Part shown: positions 1-10,931 of the stretch, piece by piece | Numbering within the stretch: position 1 is the first letter of the stretch | How the letters are laid out: each line of letters starts with the position of its first letter | Assembly (NCBI GenBank): GCA_017591395.1 | Contig: WEDG01007489.1 | Span: 45,882-109,881, forward strand | DNA length: 64,000 nt | Reading direction: 5' to 3' | DNA from: Schistocephalus solidus | Lineage: Eukaryota; Platyhelminthes; Cestoda; Diphyllobothriidea; Diphyllobothriidae | Translations under genes and position numbers: made by a program | The notes under the pieces: generated by a model | The model's input: the letters and a program-made list of their open reading frames with translations, nothing else | The model's database searches: none | What the model was told of the DNA's origin: nothing

Positions 1-2008
1 GCACAAATCCACGTCTGAGTGCAAATAAGACCTGTGTAGCGCGTTTAGCTGCCTTTAAACACTTTGAAGATGGTTTAAGTGAGGAGTTTATTAGAACATC
101 GAGGCCCTTCTGTTCGTCGACAATTGAAAGGGGCTGCCCATTTAGAATGTATTGGTCGGAATCATCCTCCTCACTGGTCCTTTTAGTACGCAGTCTTAGG
201 ACCACACACTTCCCAACGTTAAAATTTAAGAACCAACGAGCAGACCAGTTGCTAAGACGGTTGAGATCCTTTTGAATTGCGTGCCTATCGGAATCAGATC
301 TGATGACCCTCCACAATTTAACATCGTCTGCAAACATTATGGCACTGCAATCCAGGTTGTCGACACAGTCGTTGATGAACACTAAGAAGAGTAACGGCCT
401 TAATACCAAGCCTTGGGCAACACCACTTAGAACCGGAGTAGGCGTTGACTTCGAGGTATCGACGCACACAGTTTGCAATCTACCTGTAAGAAAGTTTGCG
501 ATCCATGTCAGCAGCATTCCTCTTATGCCGATTTTAGATAATTTGTAGATGAGACGTTTGTGTAGGACACTGTCAAATGCCTTCTTGAAATCAGTGCATA
601 TGACATCAACCCTACCATTTTCGTCCAGTGCACGTGTCCACTGCTCTGTGGAGAGAAATGAACTGGAAAGACAGGAGCGATTCTGTCTGAAGCCATGCTG
701 GAGATCTGAGAGTAATCGGTTTTCCTCAAGGAACTTCACGGTTGCCTTCTTGATTCTTGATTCCATTATTTTACAGCAAATGGAGGTTAGGCTGACAGGC
801 CGATAATTGTTGACATTAGATCGAGCACCACTCTTGTATATGGGGTATATATTTGCTGCCTTCCATTCGGATGGCAGTTTCCCTGATTCAAATGACGAAT
901 TGAAAATATGTGCTAGTGGTTTGGAGAGTTCGCTGGCCAGTTCTTTCAAGAAATTTTTCGGTAAATCGTCCGGACCAGATGACTTCGCTTCTTTCAGATT
1001 TCGCAGTTCTCGTTCCAAGAGAGGTTCCTGGAAGAGTTTATATTCAAGCACTGGACCAGCGTCTATAACAGCACTGTTGACGTGGTCAAGCTGAAGGTAC
1101 GGTTCTCTAGTGAATACCGAGACAAAGAACCGACCTAAGTGGTCGGCTTTGTCGCAATTTTCAACGACTTCAACACCATTTTTATCCATGAGTACTGCTA
1201 CTGGGTCCTTGTTTTTATATTGACTATTAATATAATGGAATAAAAGTTTTGGTTTATATTCAGCCCGTTGAATAATTCTTGATTCATAGTTCTTCCTTGC
1301 CTGACGAATCATTCTTTTTACAGCGTTTCTTTGATGACAAAATTCTTTGAGATGCTCTGCTGACCCTGTTTGCCTAAATACCTACCATTTTTTATTCTTC
1401 TTCTTTAGCTGCCTGTTAAGTTCTCTTGTTAACCAGGCAGGGCGACTATTCTTTTTTTGCACCTTCACTGGACAAAAGCGTTCAATCAGATCGAGTAAGA
1501 CTGTTTAAATGATCGCCAGTCATTCTCAAGATTCCCTTTAAGCAAACAATCCCATCTCATACACATCAGTTACTTTTTTCATCGCGTTAAAATCAGCCTT
1601 CCATATGTTTCGCTTGCATTCCATTCCATTCTGGCGCTGAGAATAAAGTGAGTAATCCCACGTCAGCGTACTATGGTCACTTTTACCGAGGAGTGCAATA
1701 GAATACACTTCATCAATGCTAAAGAAATCCTACGTAAATACTAGGTCGAGGCAATTTGCTTTCTGGTTCTCTCTTAATCTCGTTGGTATGTTAACCTTCT
1801 GTACCAGAGGTTGGTTGAGAGTGAGATCCATTAGCTTTTTGCCGAAGGAAGTTGGTGCACCATCAACTGTCAGATTTACCCCGTCTACTATAGGTGCATT
1901 GAAATCTCCAGCAATAAAAACCTCCTGGTGACTTGCTACTTCCTTGAGAAAATTGAAGAGGGACTCATCAGCTGCACTTGGAATGTTCGGTGGTCTGTAG
2001 GTCGTCAA
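1..2008 (-). mobile_element. CR1/Jockey-group non-LTR retrotransposon LINE-A1, truncated by the window edge
   Basis: On the minus strand 2008-1730 encodes the end of an apurinic-type endonuclease with the catalytic signature AGDFNAP and a LDLVFT block. 1715-1640 continues with LLGKSDHSTL. From about 1382 down to base 1 the RT frame appears open: SSGPDDLPKNFLKE, NNYRPVSLTSICCKIME, DLQHGFRQNRSCLSS, TDFKKAFDSVLHKRL, LSGVAQGLVLRPLLF and the catalytic IMFADDVKLW. Lesions seen are a TAG after LKKKNKKW near 1383, frameshifts near 1505 and 1550, and a TAG just after LDLVFT. The element is cut at its 5' side near 2010, where unrelated gypsy sequence follows. It resembles LINE-A2 but is a distinct, diverged copy. 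The small plus-strand open frames here are antisense shadows. Confidence 0.9.
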
Positions 2009-2072
2009 GAATTGTAGGTTTTTTGAACAATCCTTTTAAATCTTTATTCAGAGAAATTCATATTCAAGGAAA

Positions 2073-3540
2073 ATGGCTTGTGCTCGTTCGACTGCCGAGA
2101 AGTTTAAGAACGCTGAACGACCGGTTGCTAGGTGGCAAGAGAGACTAGCTGGGTATAAGTTTGAGTGCCTATACCGTCCAGGACGTCAGCAGAATAATGC
2201 CGACGCCCTCTTTCGGAGGCCACACCGCCCCATGCGAATATCCATCATGTACCGACATTAACATTAGGACCATGTCACTTGGACCATGTCACATGGCGCT
2301 AGCTCAGCAAGAGGACCCTCATATTAACCCGATACATCATAGGAAGTTAAGTTGCTATGGATAACTTATTGCAGTTGAACTGAGAGGCCACATTAATGAG
2401 ACGCATTACCTGCACACTGCATGAGACAAAAGCTTTGTGGAAACTGACATTTTGTTTTATTGTGATAGCGAAAAATACCCACGAGTATTCTCCTATCAGT
2501 ATCCATGGTAGACGATGTTTTTAATAGAATCCATGCACGATTGGGGCACGTTGGCACCCATAAGACCGAGTTGGCCCTTCGGCACCGATCTTTCTGACCT
2601 AACTTGAAGCGCTCTGTGTGGAACTTTATTCGGTATTGCACCCTGTGCAATCAGATCAGATAGCCACAACAGTTGAATAGGGCTGCTCTTCAGCCAATTT
2701 TAACGGGGATACCCCAACGAACGCGTTGGCGTTGAATTAGTAGGGCCATTACCGCCATCAGTCCGGGGCAACCGATATATTCTTGTGATGGTTGACTTGT
2801 TTACCAAAATGGCTGAACCAAAACCCCTGCCCAACATGTCGGCTGAAACTGTCACCCAGGCCATCTTTAAAAATTAGGTATATAGATAGGATGCACCAGA
2901 ACAGACCCATTCGGATCAAGGGTCTTCGTTTGAACACGCGGTTCTTCACAGCCTTTATAAGTACTTAAAGTTCAATAAGACACGCATAACGGCTTTAAAA
3001 GATAACGGTCAAAAGAAGCGGATGAATAGGACGCTAGTTGGTCTGCTAAAGGCTTTTGTAGATCACCAGGCTCCCCTCACGTAGGATGATGCGTTGCCAG
3101 CATGCATGCTTGCATACCGCTCCACGATTAACTCGTCCACTCAACAGACGCCATTCGCACTTACCCGTGGTCGTGAAATATGAATACCAGAGGATCTCCA
3201 GGTAACGCTTGAGAATAATCAAATACCGGTTGGTTCTCAAGATTCTGCACTGCATAAGGCGATGAGTATAGCCACCGAGGGAGTACGAATACACTTACAA
3301 GGAGCCCAGGGGCACCAAAAGGAACACTATTATAGACTGACCCACGAGTGTCCATATGATGTCGGTGATGTCGTGTGGCTCAGGGAACACGTGACTTCTC
3401 AAGCATTTCCACGTACGTTAGTAATTGACTGATCAGGGCTATATACCATCACCAGAATGCTCTCTGATACGACCTGCGTCATTCGAGATCGACATCGCCC
3501 TTTCACAGCTGAATTAACGGTTCACTTTAATCGACTTTAA
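2073..3540 (+). pseudogene. pol: Ty3/gypsy retrotransposon pol fragment (RNase H end, integrase)
   Basis: The fragment starts inside the RNase H/connection region (PVARWQERLAGYKFECLYRP, then NNADALFRRP). The integrase zinc finger follows at about 2505-2660 with HARLGHVGTHKTE and CTLCNQ, interrupted by one TGA. The core reads ILVMVDLFTKMAEP near 2785 and DQGSSFEHAVLHSLYKYLKF near 2915. The position where the family normally has the third catalytic acid (before RMNRTL, near 3020) reads Lys in NGQKKRMNRTLVG. The C-terminal part near 3330-3440 has HYYRLTHECPYDVGDVVWLR. In-frame stops occur near 2876, 3181 and 3430, so this is a dead copy. Gag, protease and RT are missing, and the fragment abuts LINE-A1. 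Confidence 0.85.
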
Positions 3541-3752
3541 CTGGGGGACAGGCCAATAGTAGATAACCGTAGAGCAGAACACCCAGGCGGTTCAGTGCGT
3601 TACGTGGATCATGAGGGGGTCGAGAGATGGGTTGAAATTCCACCCGAGGGTAAAGGAGAGACCGCAATGCCACTGCCTTATAACCTTCAAAATTCGAGGA
3701 AACCCTAAAGTTGTCGAGATGACATTGAGCTCGCTGAGGACAGTGATAACTT

Positions 3753-3943
3753 GAGAGAGGAGGGAGTAATGTAAGGATGGAATCAAGGTTTCTCAATTTT
3801 TCTAATAGCTCAGATTTCTAGCAGATTTCTAGCATCAGAAACCGATGCTCCTATGGGCTAGCATGCCATAATTTTTATGTCGATTCTCTAATCTTATTGG
3901 CTTGTGTCACTTTTAATGGTAATGCTACTGGCCCCTCGATATT
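3753..3943 (+). repeat. Polypurine tract and start of a gypsy 3' LTR
   Basis: A purine run (GAGAGAGGAGGGAGTAA, 3753-3769) lies just downstream of the integrase reading frame and is followed at 3770 by TGTAAGGATGG. That matches the expected polypurine-tract/TG-start layout of a 3' LTR. The LTR cannot be followed past about 3943, where the (AAAT)n-like tail of an inserted LINE-B fragment begins. No partner LTR with the same start was found in the window. Confidence 0.55.
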
Positions 3944-4233
3944 TATAAATAAATAAATAAATTGTATATTTAAGGCCCAGAGGGCCCCATCATTACAAAC
4001 TTAGTACCATGGTTTAAATAAATACAAAGTGGATAATTGCTGCACTATGTGAACATCCATATGAACAGCAGAAATGAGTAGTACATATACAATTCAAAAC
4101 GATTTGCCATTTTTAAAACAAAAGTCAACAATCTTTGGCATGTACGGTGAACTGGAAAAGAAGCAGTAAAAAAACTCCTAGGGTTAAATCGGAGGCGGAG
4201 TTCGGCGAGCCGCCAATTTAAAAAAAATAGGAG
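3943..4233 (-). mobile_element. 5'-truncated 3' end of a LINE-B family element
   Basis: This 290-bp stretch matches 12,965-13,258, the 3' end of LINE-B1, base for base over most of its length. Shared blocks include AAGGCCCAGAGGGCCCC (AAGACCCAGAGGGCCCC at 12,994), CAAAACGATTTGCCATTTTT and GGAGGCGGAGTTCGGCGAGC. Both copies end in an (AAAT)n run on the plus strand, which is the microsatellite tail of a minus-strand element. Similarity stops abruptly near 4233, so this looks like a dead-on-arrival copy inserted into the gypsy LTR. It contains one copy of the recurrent stem-loop (arms 4175-4180 and 4228-4233). Confidence 0.8.
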
Positions 4234-4861
4234 TAGGATAAGTAGGATAATATTATAGGTAAATAAATAGGAAATTGAAAGGAATATCGATACAACAATC
4301 ATTATATAGAAATATTAGGAGAAACTATCGTAAACATGAATCTAGATATGCAAGTACAGTTGTGATTGAAACGTTATGATGAACGCCGAATGAACGGTGA
4401 CTTACTGGATTGGCGATAACGGATCCGGGGTCGAAGCATGCACCATTACTTCGCTCCGTCTACAAAAATGGGGAAAGTGTCTGTTAACGCAAAAGATAGC
4501 TCGGGTTTTTCACCCGTTACAAAAAAATCAATAAGGAAAAAAACTTTCCTATTATTTTGCTGCCTGGATTTTACTTAAGTAACACATTAATTTATTCAGC
4601 TCGATTAAGAATTTGGTTAATAAATACGACTGTGTCTCTTATTATTTTTTTCCGATTACGCACAGATATTCAGCAAAAATCTAAGCATTGCAGCTCTCTA
4701 TAAATCTGTAATACAAATCTTCCAGAAGCTCAGGAATGCACTCGGAGACGTTTCCCAAAACGCCAATACTGTATTAGCAGGATCTCACTAAAAAGGATTG
4801 GATACGCAATACAGTCTATTTATCTGAACGGTTTCAAACCTACGGCACTCGGAGCACTCTA
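4234..4861. other. No gene recognised
   Basis: This stretch has no coding sequence or repeat relationship that I can support. It is AT-rich with scattered A and T homopolymers. A single minus-strand frame overlaps its start but belongs to the repeat before it. Confidence 0.4.
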
Positions 4862-5160
4862 AAAAAGCCGCCCAAAGGGCAACGACCATTATGGATGGAA
4901 TAAGGTGTGGTTTCATAGTCTTCCCTACCGGACTTTTCACGCGAATCTTCCGTACGTTTTATAGACCCCATATGGGATACGAATTGCCAGGATGGATGCC
5001 ATACATAAAGGAATTAATTGATCCGATCGAGCAAATGCAACGACGTTCAACCAAAGTGGTGGACGGTTTTCGGACTTTAACATAGTCAAAAGGACTGATG
5101 AAGCCTCATTTGTTTCCCCTATCTTACAGGCAAATGAGGTGCATCCCGCTTTATAATTTT
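4862..5160 (+). pseudogene. LINE RT C-terminal relic (CR1/Jockey group)
   Basis: An open frame at 4891-5085 reads FTRIFRTFYRPHMGYELPGW, then DPIEQMQRRSTKVVDG. This is the post-RT region of CR1/Jockey-group elements: a conserved F-RPH-EY-W block followed by an E-VQRR-TK block, seen also in LINE-A2 (KVQRRATKLVLG) and LINE-A3 (RVQRRATK). Weak continuation follows after a stop at 5085. The piece is 5'-truncated and lacks the catalytic RT domain. Confidence 0.65.
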
Positions 5161-5389
5161 GCGTTATCTACGAATATTTCTCTCAGTTAATGAATATGAC
5201 TCACCTGCGCGGTCATCCACACAAGGTTAATGCTAATCTATGGGCCTAGATTTATTTTATTTGCCTTGCTCCTTGACCATAGAACTAACTCTTTAAAGAT
5301 ATAGTGACGCTGGAAACCATGAATGTGACTAAACGACAGCTGAAGGGCTTACAATTTTAAGGGAGCGGCCGTGTAAAAGCATAGCGACA

Positions 5390-5680
5390 CGACGCTGGCA
5401 TCAACTTAGTCATGCAGAACGAAATCCTCGGACGACAGTCCAGTCTGCTGTATTACGTGAAAAAAACAGGTAATGACCCTGTGCCTGCCCCTTCAGGGAC
5501 ATTCATTTGCCACTATCCTCAGTGCCGATGATCTGTCCCTCAAGGATGAACTCGGACGAGGCGAAGAATACATTCTAAGAGGACCTGCACGCCCTCCTGT
5601 CGAATGTGCTGAAGGCAGACAAACTGGATCTGGGTGGACCACGTTGCCCGTGAGTGAGTGCTGGGTCCCAATTTCTCAGA
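5390..5680 (+). pseudogene. RTE-type endonuclease relic
   Basis: Translation across two frames gives FATILSA preceded by LCLPLQG, then EDLHALLSNVLKADKLDLGG. These align in order with [20 protein letters not shown] and [20 protein letters not shown] of RTE-ZF1 near 27,950-28,070. The relic begins with QNEILGRQSSLL, equivalent to [12 protein letters not shown]. At least two frameshifts and one stop are present. It is a short, old plus-strand remnant with no RT attached. Confidence 0.6.
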
Positions 5681-5812
5681 TGATGTAACGGTCTCATTTT
5701 TCTGTGAGCCTTTGACGAACCTTGTATCCTGTAAAACGATACTTTTTCCCGCCTTCAGACAAGCGAGAATGCAATGTGGATGCATACACACCCGTGGTGC
5801 CTGATAGTGCTG

Positions 5813-6010
5813 TATCAGTATCAGTATCAGTATATTTGAGGGAGATGTAGGTGAGTGACCTTTGAATCCCCTATTTGTACATACGAGTTGTGGTATCAAA
5901 AAATAGTATCTGGATATGTTGGCGAGGCCAACATAGTGGAACATAGTTGAAAAAGAGCAGAGAGTGAAAAAAACTCCCGGTGAAATTTAGGAGAAAATAA
6001 CTGTCGCCCT
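5813..6010 (-). repeat. SINE-like unit with stem-loop and (TACTGA)n tail
   Basis: On the minus strand a short hairpin (arms CTCC at 5993-5990 and GGAG at 5977-5974) is flanked by T-rich runs and by a diverged ACTGTC/GAGAGT outer pair. About 140 bases further on is a hexamer run, ATACTGATACTGATACTGAT, read from plus-strand 5835 to 5813. The hairpin-then-microsatellite order is the same as at 10.93-11.10, 18.89-19.14 and 63.57-63.73 kb, which suggests the tail end of a retroposed unit. The 5' boundary is uncertain. A 153-codon minus frame across 5871-6332 has no recognisable family. Confidence 0.45.
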
Positions 6011-6423
6011 TGGGGGGTCCAACGGAGGGCGTTTCGGAGGTCACATGAATCAGCCAGATTCTCCCTTTCTGATTACAGAGTCCATTGAGGGATTTCAAAG
6101 TTGGAAATATATGTCCAGATCCTTCTTCGGTCCATTGCGGTTCTAACCAAGGGAAAACGTTCATACACCTCATGGACGACGGTCGCCAGGTCCAGCTGAT
6201 GCGAACACTCACGGTGTCACCTTGGTGTGCAAATAAGTTTAGCCGCAAAAACCTCGAGGACCCCAGCATGGGAATAATGGGAGAATGCAAGCCCTCGAAC
6301 GAAAATAACAAACATAAAGAAATGTTACTCAAATATAGCCAGTAGTATCATAAATACATTTATCTGACTCACACTTGCAGCTTTCAGTTAGTGTTGTAGC
6401 TCGAACCATTATATCGATCTTAC

Positions 6424-7863
6424 TTTCGCTTAAAACCCTCCAAGGATTCCGACATAACAACATCCAGAGGAAGACTTTTCCAAGCTTCGACTACTCTTTT
6501 GGAGAAGAAGTACTTCCGAGTGTCTAGCCTTGCTCCAGTCACACGTAATTTGAGAGGATGACCTCTGAAGTTCGTTTTTGTTGCTAACTCGAAGAAATCA
6601 CCTGGAACAAGACAACAGTCCTGGACGCGTAGTATGCGGAATGTTAGTATCAGGTCCCCCGAAGCTGTCTTTAGTGCAAGGGAAAGAGATTGAGACTCGA
6701 AAGCCGTGTTTCATAAGGCTGTGAGCCATGTCCAAGGACAAGTTTGGTTGCTCGCCTTTGGACCTTTTCGAGGATGTTGATGTCCTTCGCCGCCCAGGGT
6801 CTCCAAGCTTGGATAGCGGACTCTAACTGTGGCCGCACGAATGTTCCGAAGACTTTAGCGAAGCAGTCGGTAGTGAAGGCTGCAAAAGCTCGTTTAACGA
6901 GGTACAGAATCGACATGGCTGACTTCGCTACCTTTGCGCAATGTAGGGAGGGTTTAAGCGAGGGCGTGGTCCAGACTCCAAGGTTCATTTGGACATCAAC
7001 TTCTTTCAATGGAATTCCATTCAGACCGTAAACCGTACGGTTCGAAGGATTGCTTTTCCCGACTCTTATGATATTGCACTTGCTCTCATTAAACGGCAAG
7101 AGCCAGTCATTTGATCATTTCTGGAGTCGATTTAAGTTTGCCTGCAAGTTCTCGTCATCAGCCGCAGTTGGAATGACGCGCCAAAGTTTAAGATCATCGG
7201 CAAACATGACAATATCGCAGTCCAGCTTGTTGGCACAATCGTTGATGTAGACAATGAACAAAATAGGGCCGAGAACAGAGCCTTGGGGAACACCACTCTC
7301 AACCTCAACTTTGGTCGACTGTTTGTCGCTGATGTGGACAGTTTGTGAGCGGCCAGTTAAGAAGTTTTCTATCCCTGTCAGAAGTCTACCTCTTAAGCCT
7401 AAGCGGTTGAGTTTATAAAGAAGGCGGTGGTGCGGCACGCTATCAAAAGCTTTTTTGAAGTCTATATAGACTGCGTGCACCGTATTTCCACTATCGACCG
7501 CTTCAGTCCAATGTTCTTAACAGTAGAGCGAATTTGTGACGCAGGATCTACCTCTACGGAAACCGTGCTTGGCTTCGGATAGCAGATTTTTATGTTCGAA
7601 AAACTGCATTAGTTGTTGCTTAATTATTTTTTCCATGATTTTGCAGCAAACTGAAGTTAGGCTGACCGGTCGATAATTGTTAGCAGAGGCTCGGCTTCCA
7701 CCCTTATAAAGCGGCGTAATCCATGCGGATTTCCAGTCGGATGGTAGACTGCCGGTCTCGAAGGATGTTTGGAAAATCGTAGAGAGTGGTTTTGCCAACT
7801 CTCTCGCTTACTCTTTCAAAAGCTTGGTAGGTATTTCATCGGGACCCGTAGACTTGGATTCCT
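6424..7863 (-). pseudogene. LINE-A2 reverse transcriptase and C-terminal tail
   Basis: RT motifs appear in order on the minus strand: STGPDEIPTKLLKE; SDWKSAWITPLYKGG; NNYRPVSLTSVCCKIMEK; AKHGFRRGRS; IDFKKAFDSVPHHRL; GVPQGSVLGPILF; and catalytic VMFADDLKLW near 7200. The tail has ILEKVQRRATKLVLGHGS and RVVEAWKSLP. Lesions are a frameshift near 7870, TAA near 7808, TAA near 7518, TGA near 7115 and a frameshift near 6690. All catalytic residues I can see are retained, so loss of function is recent. Confidence 0.88.
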
Positions 7864-9072
7864 TTAACCCCAAAAATTCCTTGAGGCAGCAGTCTCGGTG
7901 AAATGAACAGTCTCGACTATTGTTTCCACTTCGAAGCCATCGGTAGGGTGATCGTATATCGTTTCATTTGTGAAAACAGACTGGAAAAATTCCGAAAGAT
8001 TATCAGTCTTCGCACCGTCTTCAGTAAGGTCTATGCCCTCGGCGGTCCTCAGCAGTGGTATCGGATCCTTGTTCCGTGTATTCTGCCTGAGGTAACCGTA
8101 AAACAGTTTCGGGTTCACGGTGGCCCGGTTCAGCAGGTCCACTTCGAAAAGCCTGTCTTGTTCTAAAAAAAGGCCTTCAACCCGATTTCTCTGCATTTTG
8201 TACGCATTTAGAGATGCCGGAGTTCCTACAGTAAGCGATTTTTTCCACAATCTCCGCTTTTTGTTAACTTCGAGTTTTAAGGCCTGCGTAAGCCATCGCG
8301 GTCTGTTGGTTAACCTTTTTCTCAAAATCGGACAGTGATTTTCGATGAGCCTGTGCAGTATGTCCCGGAACGTTTCCCAGTCCTCGGTTATGTTTCCAAA
8401 GAATAAAGGTTCCCACTGAGTGCGCATGAGTTCGGCCCTCATTCCACCGAAATCGCCTTGCCATATATTCCTTCTGATTGTTGTGGGTCTTGCGGGTATA
8501 GAAAATAGTGAACACTCCCATCGCAGTTCCACGTGGTCACTTTTGCCTAGCGGCGGTAGACATGAAACTTCATCAATGCTGTCGTGCGACTTCGTGAGAA
8601 CTAGGTCCAGGTAATTGGCCTGTTGTCCTTCGCACACCCTGGTTGGAAAAGTGAAGTGCTGTGTGAGACGTAGCTTTAGCGTCGTGCTCAGAAAACAACC
8701 GTCAAAGGCTTGATCAGAACTATGTGTGCAAGTCGAGCTCCAGTCGATGTGAGGCGCATTGAAGTCACCCATGATCAGGATATCCAACCATGTAGCTATC
8801 TTTTCAAGCTTTTCCAGCAGGTAAGCATCAGCTACGGGGTCTCTTCTTGGTGGGCGGTAGACTGTCAGGACATCTAGAGTTCATGTGCCAGGCACTTTTA
8901 CGGATAGCCATATCGCCTCGGAAGTAGAAGCGAATTTATAAGTTTTGTCTAAAAATGTATGCTCGCTTTTCACGTATGCAAGTACGCCACCTCCTTGACA
9001 CTCTTTCCTGTCTTTTCTAAAAAGTTGGAAGCCAGTCATAGTTACCTCTCGGTCGTCCACGTGTTGGGACAA
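7864..9072 (-). pseudogene. LINE-A2 apurinic-type endonuclease
   Basis: The frame runs from 9072 with LFRKDRKECQGGGVLAYVKS, through TVYRPPRRDPVADAYLL, then IMGDFNAPHIDWSSTC, RVCEGQQANYLDLVLTKS and PPLGKSDHVELRW. These contain the family's N/D catalytic signature GDFNAP, the YLDL block and the SDH block in order. The linker to the RT is KKRRLWKKSLTVG and LLRTAEGIDL. The only break I see is a TGA at 8881-8883, in an otherwise continuous frame of about 400 codons. The product would nick target DNA to prime reverse transcription. Confidence 0.85.
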
Positions 9073-9389
9073 CCAAGTTTCTATTACGTTAAATTATATC
9101 TGGAGATAGATCACAGACATGAATCTTAAACTCGTCGAGCTTCGATATAATACGCTGTGCATTGGTGTACATGAATGCTAGTTTTCGCTTAAATCGGAAA
9201 GTGCAAACAGTCGGGCGCAAGCCCCTGATTACTGGGCCAACTGCGTGGTAATCCGGAAGGGGCCTCTCCAGGGGAGAACAATGGACGATGGATCACTTGG
9301 TTGTTGTTTATAACCAAATTTGTTTCCCCCTCCCTGAGCCGCCGTCTTAGTTCGATGACAAGTTGATGGCGTTTGTTCCGCTCCGCAGG

Positions 9390-10340
9390 TTAGAAGTCCA
9401 GTTGAAAATAAACTCCAGGGTTTGAGTTTTTTAACTTAAAGCGCCTCAACAGAATGAGACTGGCTTCCTGGCTACTGGTCAAGATAACTTTGAGAGGCCT
9501 AGGACGTGTTAATTTAGATTGGCTTTCGGGCCGTTTTCCAAGGCAGAAGGCTTTTTCCAGTTCAATCGACGTCTTAGGTTCCAGCATATTGTTCAGGAGT
9601 TCATGAAAGTGGTTCATGTCTTCAGAAGATCGGTCTACTGGAGTCGCAGCTGTTGATTCAGGTAATCCCTATATTATGAACCTTTTTTCTGTCCATGGCA
9701 TTTTTTGTAACAACGACGCTGTCTTCCACTATCTGGTGGGAAGGTTTCACGTTGCAAACTGGTGATGATGGAGAGGATGCTGATTGGCTATGTGTTGGCT
9801 TTGATCCGGTTTTTTTTTTGGTTTCGGCGAATTCCACGGGTTCATCGATTTTGAATGGCAGGTGGTAGTTTCTGTTGGGGAATCAATTACACTGCTTGTG
9901 CTTGGTGTGAGAATCTCAGTATTTCCTGTGGAGGACAAGGCAATGGTCAAAGCCCCGTGTTCGAGCTTTTTTGAGGAATCTCTCGAAGTCGGTTGTCCAT
10001 TGGCTTTTTCCTTCTTGGTGTCAGTTTTGCGTTTTGGACGGATTTTTTTGTTTAAGGCGGATTATTTTTGTCCTGCGCCGGTGGTACTTGTTGTTCGGTA
10101 GCCGTAACAGCTGTCAAAGTTGTTGTTTGGATACCCTTTGATCGAGTATCAATGGTTTTGCTTCTGGTAAGTCGTTCAGTGGACTCCTGAGTGGCATCTA
10201 CTGCTTTGGAGGTGCCTTTTAGCGCAGATTTTATTTGTCTTATCTCATCCTCGAGCTGGTTTAGCTTCATGAACAGTTTTTGAAAGCCTGCAAAAACGGC
10301 ACTGTCGTCAATAGCTTGCATATTAATTTGAAAGAGCGCT
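9390..10340 (-). pseudogene. LINE-A2 ORF1-like region
   Basis: The minus-strand frames 10,340-10,052 and 9617-9390 carry an amphipathic, probably coiled-coil stretch (FQKLFMKLNQLEDEIRQIKS). A Thr/Ser/Pro-rich linker follows, and then a basic block RPRPLKVILTSSQEASLILL and RRFKLKNSNPGVYFQLDF. Read on in another frame, NKRHQLVIELRRRLREGE lies between 9390 and 9300. A coiled coil followed by a basic RNA-binding-like block is the usual architecture of LINE ORF1 proteins. Identification rests on position and style, not on a defined domain. It is broken by frameshifts near 10,050, 9750 and 9390. Confidence 0.55.
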
Positions 10341-10348
10341 CGCCCCCG

Positions 10349-10426
10349 TGATGAGGTGGTCGAGTGGTTAGCGAGCGTCGCTATCGCGTTGGTGGTCGCG
10401 GGTTCAATTCCGGCTTGCGGTATCAC
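10349..10426 (+). tRNA. tRNA-like sequence or pseudo-tRNA
   Basis: The sequence starts GTGATGA and ends TATCAC, giving five Watson-Crick acceptor pairs plus a G-U pair. It contains an A-box-like TGGTCGAGTGG and a perfect B box GGTTCAATTCC, and is followed at once by TTTTT, a Pol III terminator. A seven-base anticodon loop with U33 cannot be drawn: the best stem places G at position 33. I therefore read it as a tRNA pseudogene or SINE head rather than a working gene. It lies antisense at the 5' end of LINE-A2. Confidence 0.4.
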
Positions 10427-10427
10427 T

Positions 10428-10931
10428 TTTTGAATTCTTGTGTGGTGACTTAAGAAGTAACAGGTGGCTAGGTGTAGGTTAACACTATCAGCGCTTTTAA
10501 ACTAGCAGTATATAAATTATCTACTCCACCTTTTTTGCAAATTAATGAAATCCCCCGAACGTTCTTAAACTACTTCTGCTAGTGAAAGTTGTTAAAATTA
10601 TTTGTTTTAAAGAGTTACTCAATATAAATTGCACAATAAATTAGACAGAATATGGATAATGAACGACTCAGCCTGTTTTGTAGATACTCCTTTAGAAAGC
10701 CTGACGAGCAGTTAGAGCCTGGATTGGACTGGTAGGTTGTGTAGGCCAAGCCAAGATTTCCGGCAGGTTGCTCTATTTGGAGAACTGTCCTAGTCGAAAA
10801 AAAGTCCTCAGAAACCCTGGAGAGCCGTCAGAGAATGGATTGGACTGCTGTCTTGAATTTGCCTGCTCACGGTCAGTTGGAAATCTTCTAAGTAGCGGTG
10901 CTAAACGCACCGTGTTAGTCTAAGGATCGGA
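10428..10931. other. Unassigned, contains a diverged direct repeat
   Basis: No coding signal is seen. Two related segments, 10,689-10,740 and 10,808-10,858, share GGATTGGACTG and flanking similarity with a period of about 118 bases. They look like a decayed tandem duplication. Confidence 0.4.

Larger units (their letters stand above)
6360..10340 (-). mobile_element. CR1/Jockey-group LINE-A2, near full length
   Basis: In minus orientation the element runs ORF1-like region, endonuclease, RT and C-terminal tail in the expected order, with only a handful of visible lesions. It is therefore the youngest CR1-like copy here. Its C-terminal end reads RKYFFSKRVVEAWKSLPLDV and stops near 6424, and a short 3' UTR follows. 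The 5' limit is uncertain because the open frame runs into an antisense tRNA-like sequence at 10,349-10,426. LINE-A1, LINE-A3 and the tails at 4.9 and 22.1 kb are related but diverged. Confidence 0.88.

Noticed and set aside
303..1094. Plus-strand frames of 81-95 codons
   Set aside because: Exact antisense of the LINE-A1 RT, which is the real coding strand.
5082..5110. CTGATGA as a ribozyme core
   Set aside because: No stem II and no GAAAC downstream.
5871..6332. 153-codon minus-strand frame
   Set aside because: No domain or repeat partner, biased composition, and it overlaps a stem-loop/tail repeat unit; most likely chance.
6744..7031. 95-codon plus-strand frame
   Set aside because: Antisense shadow of the LINE-A2 RT tail.
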